From NCBI GenBank assembly GCA_027923505.1, contig BROI01000029.1, positions 124,001 through 188,000 on the forward strand: a stretch of 64,000 nucleotides of DNA. Direction: 5' to 3'. The translations under genes and the position numbers were made by a program. Positions 33,259 through 44,258 of the stretch are shown piece by piece (position 1 is the first letter of the stretch; each line of letters begins with the position of its first letter). The notes below the pieces were generated by a model. That model did not search any database and was not told where the DNA came from. It worked only from the letters and a program-made list of their open reading frames with translations. This stretch comes from Mayamaea pseudoterrestris (lineage: Eukaryota > Bacillariophyta > Bacillariophyceae > Sellaphorales > Sellaphoraceae).

Positions 33259-34503
33259 TCAAACCTGTTCGATAGCCTTCCAAATAGCGTGCATGTATGG
33301 ACATTGAAAGGTGTCAAGCTTATCGGGAGGATGGTACCAGTAATTGATAGCCATGTGCAATGGTTCTTCTTTCCCCGGCGAAGAGGTGACGCAGTGGAAC
33401 CAACTGGCTGGGATATAGAGTGCTTCTCCCGCTTGGAGTTCGACAATGCATTCCTTAGCCGTCGTAAATGCAGGAAAGTCGCGTTGCAAAGTTCGCTTCG
33501 GCAAGGTTGGATCAATTGCACTGAATGAATCTGGTCTTCGCCGATTAGTGTAGTTCGAGCCGTCATCCGTGTCATCTTCGTCTTCTTGAGCTTGATGATC
33601 ATCAAAGTCATCCTTGCCATTTTCAGGAAACGCATCCTCGTCGTCACTACTTTGATATTCAAATCCCTTGCCTAGAACGACGCTCGCCTCATCATCCGAG
33701 TCCTCCAAGTCGTCGCCATGAGCTTTTCGCTCCTCAAGCAAGCGCAATGGAAGTCCATCAGATCGCAGCGGCTCTTGCTGGTAGGAAATCAAACCATTTT
33801 CGTGAATGCAGTCTAATGTACCATATGTCTCCATGACGGAATGCTCCGACGGAGCATACAATCGAAAATGCTTGATTCCGCTAACGAGCAAGTATATATT
33901 GTCGTGGTAATCGTGATGTAAACCGCTGCTTGCATTCGCAGCCATTCCCATCCACAGATTGCAACTCTCCAAACGCAAATTTCCAGCGAGCAAGATTGTT
34001 TCGTGCAAATAGCCATGCTTTAGTAGCTCTAGCGTAGGTCCCTGAAAAGCGTCGGTGCTGCTGCTCTCAGTGTCAACGTCATCTTCGTCATCTGGTTGCT
34101 GCGTCGACAAGTAGTAAAGCTCGCGATTCTCAGGAATTTTCCAAAGCTCAAAGAGTTGATTGATTGTCATGACGATTTGCTTGTCGGGTGTTCGATTTTG
34201 ACCAAACGGCATATCGGTGTTCTGTCGTCGCTCCACTTGGACCTTTACGTTTCCAGCAACATCTTGAAGATTTTGGCTCGTCAGTATTGGTGACGGCATG
34301 ATGAGACTGTTGAGTATGCATGGTTTGCGCTTGGAAACATAATCGCGGAAAAAGTCTTGTGGAGAGGTTGCTGTTGGGTCAATCCGATCGAGCGAAGGTG
34401 GCTGTTCGCTGCTAGCGTCAAATGTGTAATAAGAATATTTCATACAACATGACTGAGCTGAATGCTTCCTCTTTTTGCTGGTGCTGCAGCCGATAGTCGT
34501 CAT
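33259..34503 (-). CDS. JmjC / cupin_8 2-oxoglutarate-dependent oxygenase
   Basis: The protein is 414 aa and intronless. Residues of the cupin fold are visible: 'ASSGLHHDYHDNIYLLVSGIKHFRLY' holds the Fe(II) HxD motif, and 'EALYIPASWFHCVTS' supplies the distal His. 'RKPCILNSLIM' near residue 55 is the usual entry of the cupin_8 domain. The family hydroxylates proteins, tRNA bases or histones (JMJD5/JMJD7/FIH-like); which substrate applies here is not clear. An acidic, low-complexity insert of about 90 residues (roughly 240-330) sits between the two halves of the metal site. Convergent with IML1; divergent from PhoD. Confidence 0.85.
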   Translation of the reverse strand: MTTIGCSTSKKRKHSAQSCCMKYSYYTFDASSEQPPSLDRIDPTATSPQDFFRDYVSKRKPCILNSLIMPSPILTSQNLQDVAGNVKVQVERRQNTDMPFGQNRTPDKQIVMTINQLFELWKIPENRELYYLSTQQPDDEDDVDTESSSTDAFQGPTLELLKHGYLHETILLAGNLRLESCNLWMGMAANASSGLHHDYHDNIYLLVSGIKHFRLYAPSEHSVMETYGTLDCIHENGLISYQQEPLRSDGLPLRLLEERKAHGDDLEDSDDEASVVLGKGFEYQSSDDEDAFPENGKDDFDDHQAQEDEDDTDDGSNYTNRRRPDSFSAIDPTLPKRTLQRDFPAFTTAKECIVELQAGEALYIPASWFHCVTSSPGKEEPLHMAINYWYHPPDKLDTFQCPYMHAIWKAIEQV

Positions 34504-34963
34504 GAGAATGGTTCTACCAAAGAAGCTTGAAAGCTGTCATCTGAATGGACGGCGAAGATCTTGCCAAAATGGATCGTCGTGCCATTTTTAATTTTGTACC
34601 GGTATGACATTCGGTGATTGAGAACCGGTAAGACAGCGTGTGACGATGCGATGTGTGACTGACAGTGAAACGCAGCATCACTTCAAGTCGTCATGGTCGT
34701 GAGACCACTTCCACCCCTTGCTCCGTGGTTGTTGCAATAAGCTCTCACAATATTGTCGTCCATGACGAGAAGCGCGAGCGTGGTTTGAGTCGTGAAGTAA
34801 ATGTAGCGTCCCAAGCAGCGGCAGTTGCTAAGAGGTCGCTCACTCAATATTAACGATAGTTGAAGCCTGATCCCTTCGTTCGCAAGTCGCAACGCATGCC
34901 ACCAACTGGTGGTGCCATAAGACTCATTATGCAGGACGCATAAATTAAAAGGGAAAAGCAATA
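34504..34963. promoter_or_regulatory. Shared upstream region, JmjC / PhoD
   Basis: These 460 bp lie between divergent start codons. I see only short non-conserved open frames and no recognisable core-promoter element. An A/T-rich stretch lies just upstream of the PhoD start. Confidence 0.45.
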
Positions 34964-36643
34964 ATGGTATCGTCGCGTTTTCTTATTGCCATTGCGGCCT
35001 CGTCGCTTCGGTCGGCACACGGACGGGGACATGTACGTGCCATACAGTCCGATTTTAGTCATCTCGGAACCGACGAAGCTTTACACGAGTGCTACCAATC
35101 CACTGACCTGGAGCCTGTCACATCAAGGGAATGGAGGGATACATCAGTTCTTCCGAAACCCTTTCCAGATAGCTCTGGAAATCGCATCGACTGGATTCGC
35201 AGCAGGAGTCCGATGCAACCAATTGCTGGCGACGACACCATCATCGCTGGAGTTTTATACACTCTAGATGCTACAACTCTCAAAATGAATATCTTCTTCG
35301 CGCCTCTTTACCCTATGGAAAGCCGGCGAGCCATTGTCTACATCAAGGCCGACGACAGTGTGAATGCCATAGACTGGGTGGGCGCTGTTGCCGAATGCAC
35401 CATTCGCGAGCACCTTTGGTACTGCCCGATTCGAGTAGCAGGCTTAGACGTGTCTCATGACTACAGCTATCAAGTACAATACTATCCTGATCCAACAAAC
35501 CATCCGCGCTCTGTCTTTCTCTACGCAGGGAGCATCTTAAAGCAGAAAACATACCCTCGCATTGCAGCAATCAGTTGCTTTGGACCGGACGATACGAAAG
35601 ACAAAGTCGCCCTCGTTCAGTCTGTTTTAGACACTAAACCAGACTTACTTATACTGCAAGGCGACCAAACGTACTTGGACAATATTGGCTATGGCTTTCT
35701 CGAGCTCGTATACACTATCAACAAATTAACCAAGGACATTCCAACGCTAGTGCAAATGGACGACCACGATTATGGCGAACCGAACCTTTGGGGAGCAGCT
35801 AATGGCGGCCAATCAAGTGGCCAGGGCTTCAAGAAACCGGTATGCCTTGTGAATGCACTACAGGCGCTTTTCTTAAGTCACATGCCCGACCCCATATCAT
35901 TGAAAAAGACTCTCGATAATGGCATTGACATTTACTACACCAACTACAAGTACGGCGCCATGGATTTTGCTGTCTTGGAGTCTCGCAAGTTTAAAAGTGA
36001 GTTGGTAAACGGCTCTCTTCTTGGCGCCGACCAAGAGACTTGGCTGCGAGATTGGTGTAGCCCGGTCAATGACCAAGCTTTGCGTGTTGTCTTGACACAG
36101 ACGCCATTTGCAGCACTGGCCACGAACGCTTCGCGACTTTATGCACCGTACGGGCTCGGGCCAACGTTTCAATCCAAGGATTCCAATGGCTTTCCATCGG
36201 CGGGGCGGGAGAGGTTCATGGACATTATCAAGGGTTGTTCCCCACTAGTCCTGTCCGGTGATCAGCATCTTGCCGTTGCAGTTTCGTACGACAACTACGG
36301 TGTTAGTGAATGCAGTTCTCCTGCAGCTATCAATGACATTTTTTGGAGAACCAACTTTAACACAAGCGAGTTGAAACGTAATGTGTCACAATCAGATGCA
36401 TGGGGTAATCAGTATCGCCTACTAAACGTTTGGAACGTGAACGAGACAATCTACCGCACGTTCGACATGCCGAGCAAAACAGCCTTTGCTAGCCCGTCAG
36501 ACAAAGAGGCCAGAGCTGACGGTTTTCTCGTTGTTGACTTTGATGGGCAGTCAGCAACGTGCGGAATGCATAGCTACCACAGGGAGCACAATCTAGTATG
36601 GTCCGTTAAAGTTCCAGCTTACCCAACTGGTATAGGAAGTTAA
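34964..36643 (+). CDS. PhoD-like metallophosphatase, secreted
   Basis: The protein is 559 aa and intronless. The N-terminus (MVSSRFLIAIAASSLRSAHG) looks like a signal peptide, so export or a secretory compartment is likely. Metal-binding motifs of the PhoD family are present in order: 'LILQGDQTYLDN' near residue 230, 'MDDHDYGEPN' near 265 and 'VLSGDQHLAVAV' near 430. PhoD enzymes hydrolyse phosphomonoesters or diesters with Ca/Fe centres and help algae scavenge organic phosphate. The family covers diverse substrates, so phosphate scavenging is inference. The sequence ahead of the phosphatase domain (about 60-190) matches the N-terminal beta domain typical of PhoD proteins. Confidence 0.88.
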   Translation: MVSSRFLIAIAASSLRSAHGRGHVRAIQSDFSHLGTDEALHECYQSTDLEPVTSREWRDTSVLPKPFPDSSGNRIDWIRSRSPMQPIAGDDTIIAGVLYTLDATTLKMNIFFAPLYPMESRRAIVYIKADDSVNAIDWVGAVAECTIREHLWYCPIRVAGLDVSHDYSYQVQYYPDPTNHPRSVFLYAGSILKQKTYPRIAAISCFGPDDTKDKVALVQSVLDTKPDLLILQGDQTYLDNIGYGFLELVYTINKLTKDIPTLVQMDDHDYGEPNLWGAANGGQSSGQGFKKPVCLVNALQALFLSHMPDPISLKKTLDNGIDIYYTNYKYGAMDFAVLESRKFKSELVNGSLLGADQETWLRDWCSPVNDQALRVVLTQTPFAALATNASRLYAPYGLGPTFQSKDSNGFPSAGRERFMDIIKGCSPLVLSGDQHLAVAVSYDNYGVSECSSPAAINDIFWRTNFNTSELKRNVSQSDAWGNQYRLLNVWNVNETIYRTFDMPSKTAFASPSDKEARADGFLVVDFDGQSATCGMHSYHREHNLVWSVKVPAYPTGIGS

Positions 36644-36931
36644 AAAGTGGTGATGCATTAGGTTGAATTATAATAGTTTGCCACTGCAATACTGTATATA
36701 ACCAAGGCTACCGCAGTATGTCTATAGGGAGAACAAGCACATTCAAACGAAACAATGTGTGTCTTTTCATTCACGTTTCACAGTTTGAAATGGAGAGGAC
36801 GACGAATCGGCCGATGTCATCACTCCGAGCTTTTGACCCTTGTGATGAACAAGGGAAGCGTTGTGTTAGTTCACCTGTAATATATGTTGCGAAAGAGACA
36901 ATCGCCAGGACGACAATCAGACGATAAGGCA

Positions 36932-38037
36932 ATGACGAACGACCAGGTGGAAAAAGTCAAGATGCATTTGTCAGAATATACCGTGCACATTCAAGGTGCT
37001 GCCGTCGCGCTTTGGCTCCTGCTTTACATCTTAGCATTCGTCGACAATAATAGCATCGGTCTGAACTCCAAAACCAACTTGATCGAGTTTAAGGATGTTA
37101 TTGATTTGTCCGACTTTGCGAAATGTGGAGAAACCCCTCCTCCTGTTGAGCAAGTAGGCAAAGATTTGAAGTCGTTCTGGTTTTCTCAATTTCCCGATGC
37201 AGTGCCGGACGAATTGACTCGGAGTCTTGTACAAGGCTTGACCGGATTGAGTACTGGTGCCAAGTCTTACTATGCTCAGAGCAGAAGTATCAAGCGATGC
37301 CAAGGAGGAGGAACGACGGTTGCATGCATGCAGGTACGAGACGGATGAAAGAATGGCCATATAATGTTCGAATTGGCCATTCCTTTGACCATTTTCTCCT
37401 TTGCTTTTGTTTAAAGATTCATCCAATGTTCGGCGCGAAAACGGAAGAGTTGATTCCAGCTTTCAACCCAGAAGTCTTTTATTTTATGCGCAACCCAAAT
37501 ACCATTTTCCCAGCTCATCAAAACAGCAAGGCCATCAAATATGGAGGTCAAATCGGGCAGACACCAGAAGATGGATGGCGAATTTTTCGCGATACGTACT
37601 TTTCCACCATGAGCGAGGCTTGGAAGGACCAGCTGATGGCTTGGAAGCAAATGGATTATTACAATGTCGCCATGTACTTACCGCTGGAAGACTTGATGCG
37701 TCCCACACTTGGGCCGCAACTAGTCAAGGAAATGGCCGCAATTTTTCGCTCGCGGGGCTATGCAACAATTGACGATGCAGACATTCCCTGCCTATGGTAT
37801 CAAAGTATCGGCAAGGACAAACTGGAGCTCTTCCAGCGCGTTCGGTTTGAGTATGACGTATACACACCGGGCTTTACCAAGGAACAAATCAAGCTCCTAG
37901 CTACTGGCCTGGAAGTATTCGCAAACGAGGTCAAGGATGATGCAAAATTAGTAGAAATACTGCGGAGATACCTTGAGAGTGTACGGCACGAGACTCGCTT
38001 GGATCATGCATGGGTCAACCAGACAAGGACAAGATAA
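36932..38037 (+). CDS. Type II membrane protein, probable sulfotransferase-like
   Basis: Two exons (36,932-37,333; 37,417-38,037; GT-AG intron of 83 nt) encode 340 aa; an in-frame upstream Met at 36,884 is possible. One transmembrane segment (AAVALWLLLYILAFV) near residues 23-37 gives a type II Golgi-like topology. The luminal part has 'PEVFYFMRNPNTIFPAHQNSKAIKYGG', which resembles the 3'-phosphate-binding region of sulfotransferases, and later 'YLPLEDLMRPTLGPQLVKEMAAIFRSRGY', which resembles their conserved C-terminal pattern. A clear 5' PAPS loop is not seen, so the assignment is tentative. Confidence 0.5.
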
Positions 38038-38430
38038 TAGTGCATTGTCAAATAATAAGAAAACATTAGAATTTGTAATACAATACGTATGAAGATACAA
38101 CAAAGTAAGCTAATATGATAATATGCATAACGAGTGCTTTTCAATAAATCTTGGTTCTGCAAGAATAGCTGGATGAAATTATAGGGTGCGCGACTGTGCG
38201 TCATCATGGCAGAATGCCATCGCGTCATCTGCGGTAATTCGCCGCTACAATCGGCGACACGCTGACGACGCCGCACGAGTTGACTGTCTTCTCTTCTTTA
38301 TTCATAGCTAAATTTTTCTTAATGACTTTCTTCGTGACCTGACGCTGCCGTACTTGAAGCCACCATCTTAATTTTACTTAAGCCACAAGTACGTGGTGAC
38401 AGAAATCTCAGCAAGTGTCAGACAGCCGTC

Positions 38431-38442
38431 AAAATATATAAG
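38431..38442 (+). promoter_or_regulatory. TATA-like element, copy 1
   Basis: 'aaaatatataag' lies about 190 bp upstream of the 270-aa gene and is identical in copy 2. Conservation between copies and position make a TATA box plausible. Confidence 0.5.
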
Positions 38443-38628
38443 CCCCTGGCGTCAGTTCTCGGAGTGGGACCCATTTTCTCCGCCGCAACGAAGCGGATCG
38501 GGTTCTTCGTCGTGTGGGCGCTCCAACAAGTTTTGCCGCGCTTCCCTCTTGAACCACAAAACAAGCCAGATTGTCCGTAAGCTCGCTGCAACTCTCTCGA
38601 CCTTTACCACCTCTCTACTACTTTCACC

Positions 38629-39441
38629 ATGAATCACTCTAATCTCGATTGGGCGCTCCTCGTCAACGAACACAAGGCACTGCGCCCCGGTGCATTGGCG
38701 CCTGGATCGCATGATTCCTCCAAGTTTGGCGCTGCGAGCTCGTCTCTTGCGTTTCTCCGAGGTGACTCGATGCGCATGCCGACGGGCCTTTCGGAGCGCA
38801 TCGACTTGAATAGTTTACTCCAAGCTGCCAATGGGGGTGCGCCTCGCCAAGCATCGGCTGTCTCTAGCATTGCCGAGTACGCGGCCATCCAGCAGCGACT
38901 TTTCCTTGAAGAGCAAGCTCGAAGGGACTTGATTAGCCAGGCATTGATGCAATCGCAGCAGTCTACACAAGGTCCTTCCATGGGAGAGCTTCTCGCCAAA
39001 CTTGGCGTCTATCAAGCTCCTTCCAGTTTGCTTTCTCATTCAAAGAAAGGATTTGAGGAAAAGACTTCAAGCACTCCGCCCCTCAAGAAGCGCCGCATTC
39101 ACAAGAACCTTGCGCCTTCATCCGATGCCACCCCGGCAGTCAAAGCGCAGACTACTGCTGCAGTTGTTGCTCCCATCGTGCCACTTAGTCACAAGGAGCG
39201 CAAGTCAACTTTTCCACTTCCAGTCAAGCAAGGCAATCAAGGAATTCCGATTCGCGTTTCGTCCCTCGCTAAATTCGGAGCAACATGGAAGCATTTGCAT
39301 TCAAAGTCCACCATTTCGGATCCAGTTTTGAAGCGCAAGTTTGTGTCTGAAATGTTTGGACGAAAGATTACCAATTGTGATGGGGAACGCATGTACAAGA
39401 AGGTGCATGGGCTCAAGGGGAAAAGCAGCAACAACAAGTAG
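38629..39441 (+). CDS. Unknown 270-aa nuclear-type protein, copy 1
   Basis: The gene is intronless. The N-terminal half has a helical segment near residue 85-110 (SIAEYAAIQQRLFLEEQARRDL) and a Ser/Gln-rich stretch. 'LKKRRIHKN' near 150 is a likely nuclear localisation signal. The C-terminal block (about 205-262: 'VSSLAKFGATWKHLH', 'LKRKFVSEMFGRKI') is basic and aromatic and is the most domain-like part. I do not recognise the family. It differs from the copy at 49,955 by about nine residues, so both are probably still under selection. Confidence 0.75.
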   Translation: MNHSNLDWALLVNEHKALRPGALAPGSHDSSKFGAASSSLAFLRGDSMRMPTGLSERIDLNSLLQAANGGAPRQASAVSSIAEYAAIQQRLFLEEQARRDLISQALMQSQQSTQGPSMGELLAKLGVYQAPSSLLSHSKKGFEEKTSSTPPLKKRRIHKNLAPSSDATPAVKAQTTAAVVAPIVPLSHKERKSTFPLPVKQGNQGIPIRVSSLAKFGATWKHLHSKSTISDPVLKRKFVSEMFGRKITNCDGERMYKKVHGLKGKSSNNK

Positions 39442-40166
39442 CAAGTCTGAGGCGCTTCTCGCTTGCGAGCCTTTCTAGCACCAGCATTCGTCGTCCAATT
39501 TTGCACTGCTACAATACTATCCCACTTATATAATGACATTGTAACCAAATGATTTCTCGTAGAACTTTACTGTATAGTTTATATTTGAGAAATTGTGAAC
39601 TGCTGGTATTAGTTGCTGTCCATCGTAGCTTCACAATGTTGGTGCAGAACATTTGGATAGTGACCGAAGAAATTATCCCCACCTTTGGAATCAAAGCTTG
39701 TTTTTGAATATGAGGAGGCGTTGCAAGGAAGTCATGAGTGTGTTGCATCGGTTTCAGGTGGATATCAAAGCTAAATTATTGTCCGCGTCATGGACAGTAA
39801 GGTAGGTAGTTAGAGTCGCTCCGGTATTAATCAACACTGGGTGAAAGTGTATGGTTGGGGGTCGTCGGATTGTACCTCGACTCGTCTCGCGAGAGCAACG
39901 ATGAGGAAGGAAGAAACCTGCGGAACTTATATCGTACATTACGTTTTATCTATTTCGAGTCGAAACCAACTGCACAAGGCGTCTTGAATTGCTGAAAGGG
40001 CTCGTCGGAGAGCAAATACGAATTTGTTTTGGAAGGACGATTAAGCATCGACTCGTTCTTCTGCTTGACGCGCACAAGCATCTTGCTCGCAGAGATATAC
40101 TAGGGAGATCATTCGACTGAATTTCTTGCTCAACAGTTTCAAGCGTCAAAATATCTATAAAAAATT
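39442..40166. other. Spacer between the two genes of copy 1
   Basis: These 725 bp separate the 270-aa gene from CLC. They align with 50,768-51,518 but with many substitutions and indels, unlike the neighbouring exons. The start codon of CLC is preceded by A/T-rich sequence. No gene is seen. Confidence 0.6.
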
Positions 40167-42218
40167 ATGTCTTTGCCTCTACCGCAGCAGCGAAGCAGCA
40201 ACGGATCCTCCGCTCGGGCAACATCACCGGCAGCAACAGAACTTGCACAGCAGCAGCATCAGAGCATTCACGAGAATGGAAATCATCAGCACCATCATAA
40301 ACGCTTCATTCCCGACGACGATGACGATCTTGTTGTCGATGATCCTTCCTCGGAGGAATATTACGACACTACGAGCCACAATCCCTTTGCAACCACTTCA
40401 TTGCGCGGCGACGGCTATGGCGGTGGAGGCTTGTACCGCCGCTTGAACGCATCCACAGCTATCGACAGCAGTAACATTCCTATTCAATCACACAATTACG
40501 AACCAGACGAATCTGAAGTATGGCGGGCGCATGTTGCGCAGCTGCACTTTCGCAACCGCGGGCACTGGTGGACGACTTCCAAAAAGCGCGCGCTCAAAAA
40601 GTGGGTCTTGACCTTTGCCATTGGCGTCACGCAAGCTTTTGTTGCGTCGGCATGCAACTACGTTTGTCGGTACCTGTCGAATTACAAGTTTACAACTGTT
40701 TTGAACATGATGCAGCAGACGCAGGCGAGTGCAAGTGGTGCAGGTAGTGGAGATTGGATGATGGATGACTTGTTTCAACGCACGGGGCTTGACGATACCG
40801 TTGACGCAAACATGGAGGCTGGAGCGGCGGCTGCTCGCAAACCAGCCATTTTTATGCCGTATCTTGTCTTTTTGGCCTTTCAAGTCGGCTTTGCAGCTAT
40901 CGCCAGCTTTTTTGTGTGGATTGAGCCTGTTTCAGCGGGCTCTGGTATCCCGGAAATCAAGTACGTATTCATGGTAAAGTGCAGTTGAATGCATTGGCGA
41001 TTGGGAGACCTTATAGCAATTTTGACTGGACAAAATATTGAACTGTGACTGCGCAATTGAGAACTTATTATCTGCTCCTTATCTTGTCACACAACAGATG
41101 TTTTTTGAACGGAATTAATTTGCCGCGGGTCGTTCGCGTGCGGACGCTCATTTGCAAGGTTGTTGGTGTTACATTTAGTGTCGCTGCTGGTCTACCGGTT
41201 GGAAAGGAGGGTCCGATGATACTCAGTGGTGCCGTCGTCGCTGCTGGAATCAGTCAAGGCAAAACTAGCCTGGGTTGCGTCGATACAAAGTGGACCAAGT
41301 TTAGCGACTTTCGTAATGATCGAGAGAAGCGTGACTTTGTAGCTTGCGGAGCGGCTGCAGGTGTATGCTCAGCGTTTGGTGCGCCGATTGGTGGAGTTTT
41401 GTTTAGTTTGGAAGAAGGAGCGTCGTACTGGAGTACTAAGTTGACCTGGAGAGCTTTCTTTTGGTGAGTACGAAAGTCGATGCTTGAGGAACGGATGACG
41501 TGCACTAACGTGAGGCTATTATTTTTGTGCATTACATGTCTGCAGTGCAATGTCGACGCTGGCGACACTTTTTTGGATCAAGAATGCTGACGCGTTTTGG
41601 GGTCAAGCAAGCATGGAAAACCTCTTTTCGTTTGGCGAGTTCAATAGTATCTCCGGGGAAAGTGCAAACTTTTCGATTTGGGAGCTTTCATTCTTCGTGC
41701 TTATTGGTTGTCTTGGCGGACTAATTGGTGCAATTTTCAATGCTGCAAATGAGCACTTGACGCTCTGGCGCATGAAACGAGTCAATTATTCGAAATGGCG
41801 TCGATTTGTTGAGGTTCTCATAGTGGCGACGGTCGTTTCTACCGTTTCTTTCCTTATGCCGCTCCTTTGGGGTAGGTGTACAGAGCTTCCAAAAGATATG
41901 CAGGATTGGAACAATCAAGAGAAAAATCTGGTGGAGGCGCTTGTACCTTTTTACTGTGAGCGTGGGAAGGAATACAATGAGGTCGCGAGCTTAATGTTTG
42001 TGGATGCCGACGTTGCCATCAAGCAGCTCTTCCACTTTCGAGAGGCGGGAGGTGGCGACTCGAGTACTTTTTCATCCGGTGCCCTGTTCATGTTTTTTAT
42101 CCCAGTCTCCAAAATTGTTTTGGTCAAAATCGGTTACCATCATGGAAATTTGGTCAATATTGCTGCATGTATTGAATGCCATAACGGCCGCTCCACCCTT
42201 CAACGTTTCCGTCGGTGA
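40167..42218 (+). pseudogene. CLC exchanger, copy 1, 3'-truncated
   Basis: Exons 40,167-40,960, 41,098-41,463 and 41,546 onward match the intact gene at 51,519, with the same intron positions. It keeps [13 protein letters not shown] and the proton-glutamate region ([11 protein letters not shown]). At 42,103, just after 'GALFMFFIP', homology ends and the frame runs about 38 codons through antisense LNR sequence to a stop at 42,218. It therefore lacks the GLFVP chloride-binding motif, the last membrane helices and both CBS domains, and cannot form a normal CLC subunit. The promoter and splice sites look intact, so a transcript is possible. Confidence 0.85.
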
Positions 42219-43902
42219 ACAATCCGGCAAAGAACTGGACTTCTTATCTTGTTGACCGGGGGACGGATAAGTCTTGCCTGGTGAAAGCTTGGAGGCGCAA
42301 TAAGAAGAATCTTCTCCTTTCGAAGTACACTTGCACAATGAACAGTCCACGAGCGCATTAAAGGCATCGTTGGCGAAGCAGTAGTCTTCAGTTTCTCCTT
42401 CTTGATTGAAGCAACCTTTGCATACATCATTTCGGTCGCACACTCCCTGCTGAATCATGCATTTGTCTTCAATGCAGTGGAACAAGTCTTTCATTTCCTT
42501 GTAGTCCGGATCGTCAGACGGCTTTAGGTTTGGCTTTCCTTCACTGTCGATTATACGCAAAGTTGCGATGAGTGAATCAGTTTAATATGGGCTGCAACTG
42601 ACTGATGAGCAACGTATAATCTTACCATGTCAATTGACAATCGCGTCCAGTGTATCCAGCCACAGGAAACCGACAATCCATTGGCGCGCCTCCACCGGCT
42701 ATCGCCGGACTGTCCATTCTCGGTCGAACTTCCCACGAAACTTCATTTCCCCATGTGCCTCCGTTGACCTTGACTTGATAACAGCTTGGATTCTTGCTGA
42801 GGCAAACCCAGTGCGTCCCCTGAGATCCGGATTTAAGACTTCCAGTGTATATAGGGTCCTTCTCGTCGACGTTATACAGCGAAAGCTTTGTCGCATCCCA
42901 GCCATCACCAAAGGAGTCATACATGATGAGTCGGTACGACGTCTCTTCCGACGAGCACTCCATGTTCAACGCATCATCGCTCAAGATGTCATCGTTTACA
43001 ACTATCGCCGAGTTACAATTAGTCGAGTACCACGAATTGCAATTCTTCGACTCGGGATCGCGACAAAAGTATCCATCGTGCCCACACTCCAGATAATTGC
43101 TTTCCCGCTCGCATGTATCCTCGCAGCAATCTCCACCATCCCAACCGCAAACTTCGGTATTGTAACAACCATATATACCATCGTTACAAATACCATTACC
43201 GATAAAGGATGGATGAAAGCCTTCCCACTCGCACTTTGTCAATTTGCTGCAGTCAACATATGGCTGAACGTCGTCATCGCTGCCGCGTTGCGAATTGTTT
43301 TCATCGTCACCATTCTTGTATCCATCATCGTCATCCCAATTAACGCAAGAGTCAAACGTTTGACAAAACTGATCCATGGAAGCGGTACTCTTCTTGACGT
43401 TCATGCAAAGCTGATTATTGTTCAAAAAGGAAACAACGTCGGAGCAAGGCGTGTCCTGCGTCACGGACGCCCAGTCAATGTCGCGGGTCTGCAACTGCAG
43501 AAAGCAATCGACGCATTGACTCACTTCCAAGCAGTTCATAAAGGCAGCGTCGCATGTTAACGTGTCACTGGTGGATTCCAAGGAGCGGAGGTGATGATTG
43601 TTGTTGCTGCTGCTCCGTTGATACGTTTGAGGTAGTTTCAATTGGAGGAGGCGGTTCGAATGTGGCAGTGGCTCTTCGGCGACGAGATTAATGAGCTTGC
43701 TTGCTTCAAGCGTGCTGTGTACAACAAGTTTGTGTAAGTTAATGAAATGAGAGTCGAACGTCGTCGAATCATGTTCATTCCATGCCGCAACGGATAGCAA
43801 GACGTACCGCTTCGCAAGCACTTTGGCCGCCACATTTTCAGTAACCGCAGATGCTAATGTCGCAGAAGCGACTAGTGATAGAAACTGTTTCATTAGCTTC
43901 AT
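42072..43902 (-). CDS. Secreted Notch-LNR domain protein, 3'-truncated
   Basis: Exon 1 (43,902-42,626) and exon 2 (from 42,543) are joined by an 82-nt GT-AG intron, restoring 'DCQLT-CEGKPN'. A signal peptide is present (MKLMKQFLSLVASATLASA). The mid-region holds a Lin-12/Notch repeat near residues 225-270: 'FIGNGICNDGIYGCYNTEVCGWDGGDCC'. A 'YDSFGDGWDATKLSLYN' block near residue 335, common in stramenopile secreted proteins, comes next, followed by further cysteine-rich sequence. The native sequence stops at 42,104 ('DFDQNNFGD'), where the duplication begins; the frame then takes about ten codons from antisense CLC before a stop. Function is unknown; extracellular or cell-wall location is likely. 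Confidence 0.8.
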
Positions 43903-44258
43903 AGAGCGTCTATAGCGAAGCTTGCGAATGACAGTTGGAGTGGACTTTTTTGTTGACGGCGTTGCGGTTTCGTTCCGTCTCGCACTTCTTGGGGGTCAAC
44001 GCGTTTCTCGAACCGCAGCGACCCCCGCCGCCGAAATCTTAGCTACTGCGACAGGAACAAGTCGTCACACTGAATGTGAGTGTGATATCAACTTATTAAA
44101 CATGTTACAAACGCGACTATACTATGTATGAACAGTCATAAAGCTGTAACAGTCGCAATTTTAGGTGCCGTTATCGATGTATTGCCTCATCGAATAACAA
44201 CGCGTTCACAGCCAAGCGGCATTCTGTTATCTGTTATATCACGCAATACATTCTCAAT
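43903..44258. other. Intergenic, LNR upstream / PSMB7 downstream
   Basis: These 356 bp hold the promoter side of the LNR gene and the 3' flank of PSMB7, both minus-strand. Only short, unconvincing open frames are present. Confidence 0.5.

Larger units (their letters stand above)
38312..42103 (+). repeat. Segmental duplication, copy 1 (truncated)
   Basis: The segment matches 49,638-53,456 in the same orientation. Similarity starts abruptly at 'atttttcttaatgac' and stops at 'tatccc' inside the CLC coding sequence. It holds a promoter, the complete 270-aa gene and the first part of the CLC gene. Coding parts are roughly 96-99% identical; the spacer between the genes and the first CLC intron are clearly more diverged. 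The right edge is fused to the 3' part of a minus-strand LNR gene. Confidence 0.95.

Noticed and set aside
33289-33528. Antisense frames inside JmjC, IQ-motif and other long genes
   Set aside because: They are shadows of the real genes, with matching boundaries and no features of their own.
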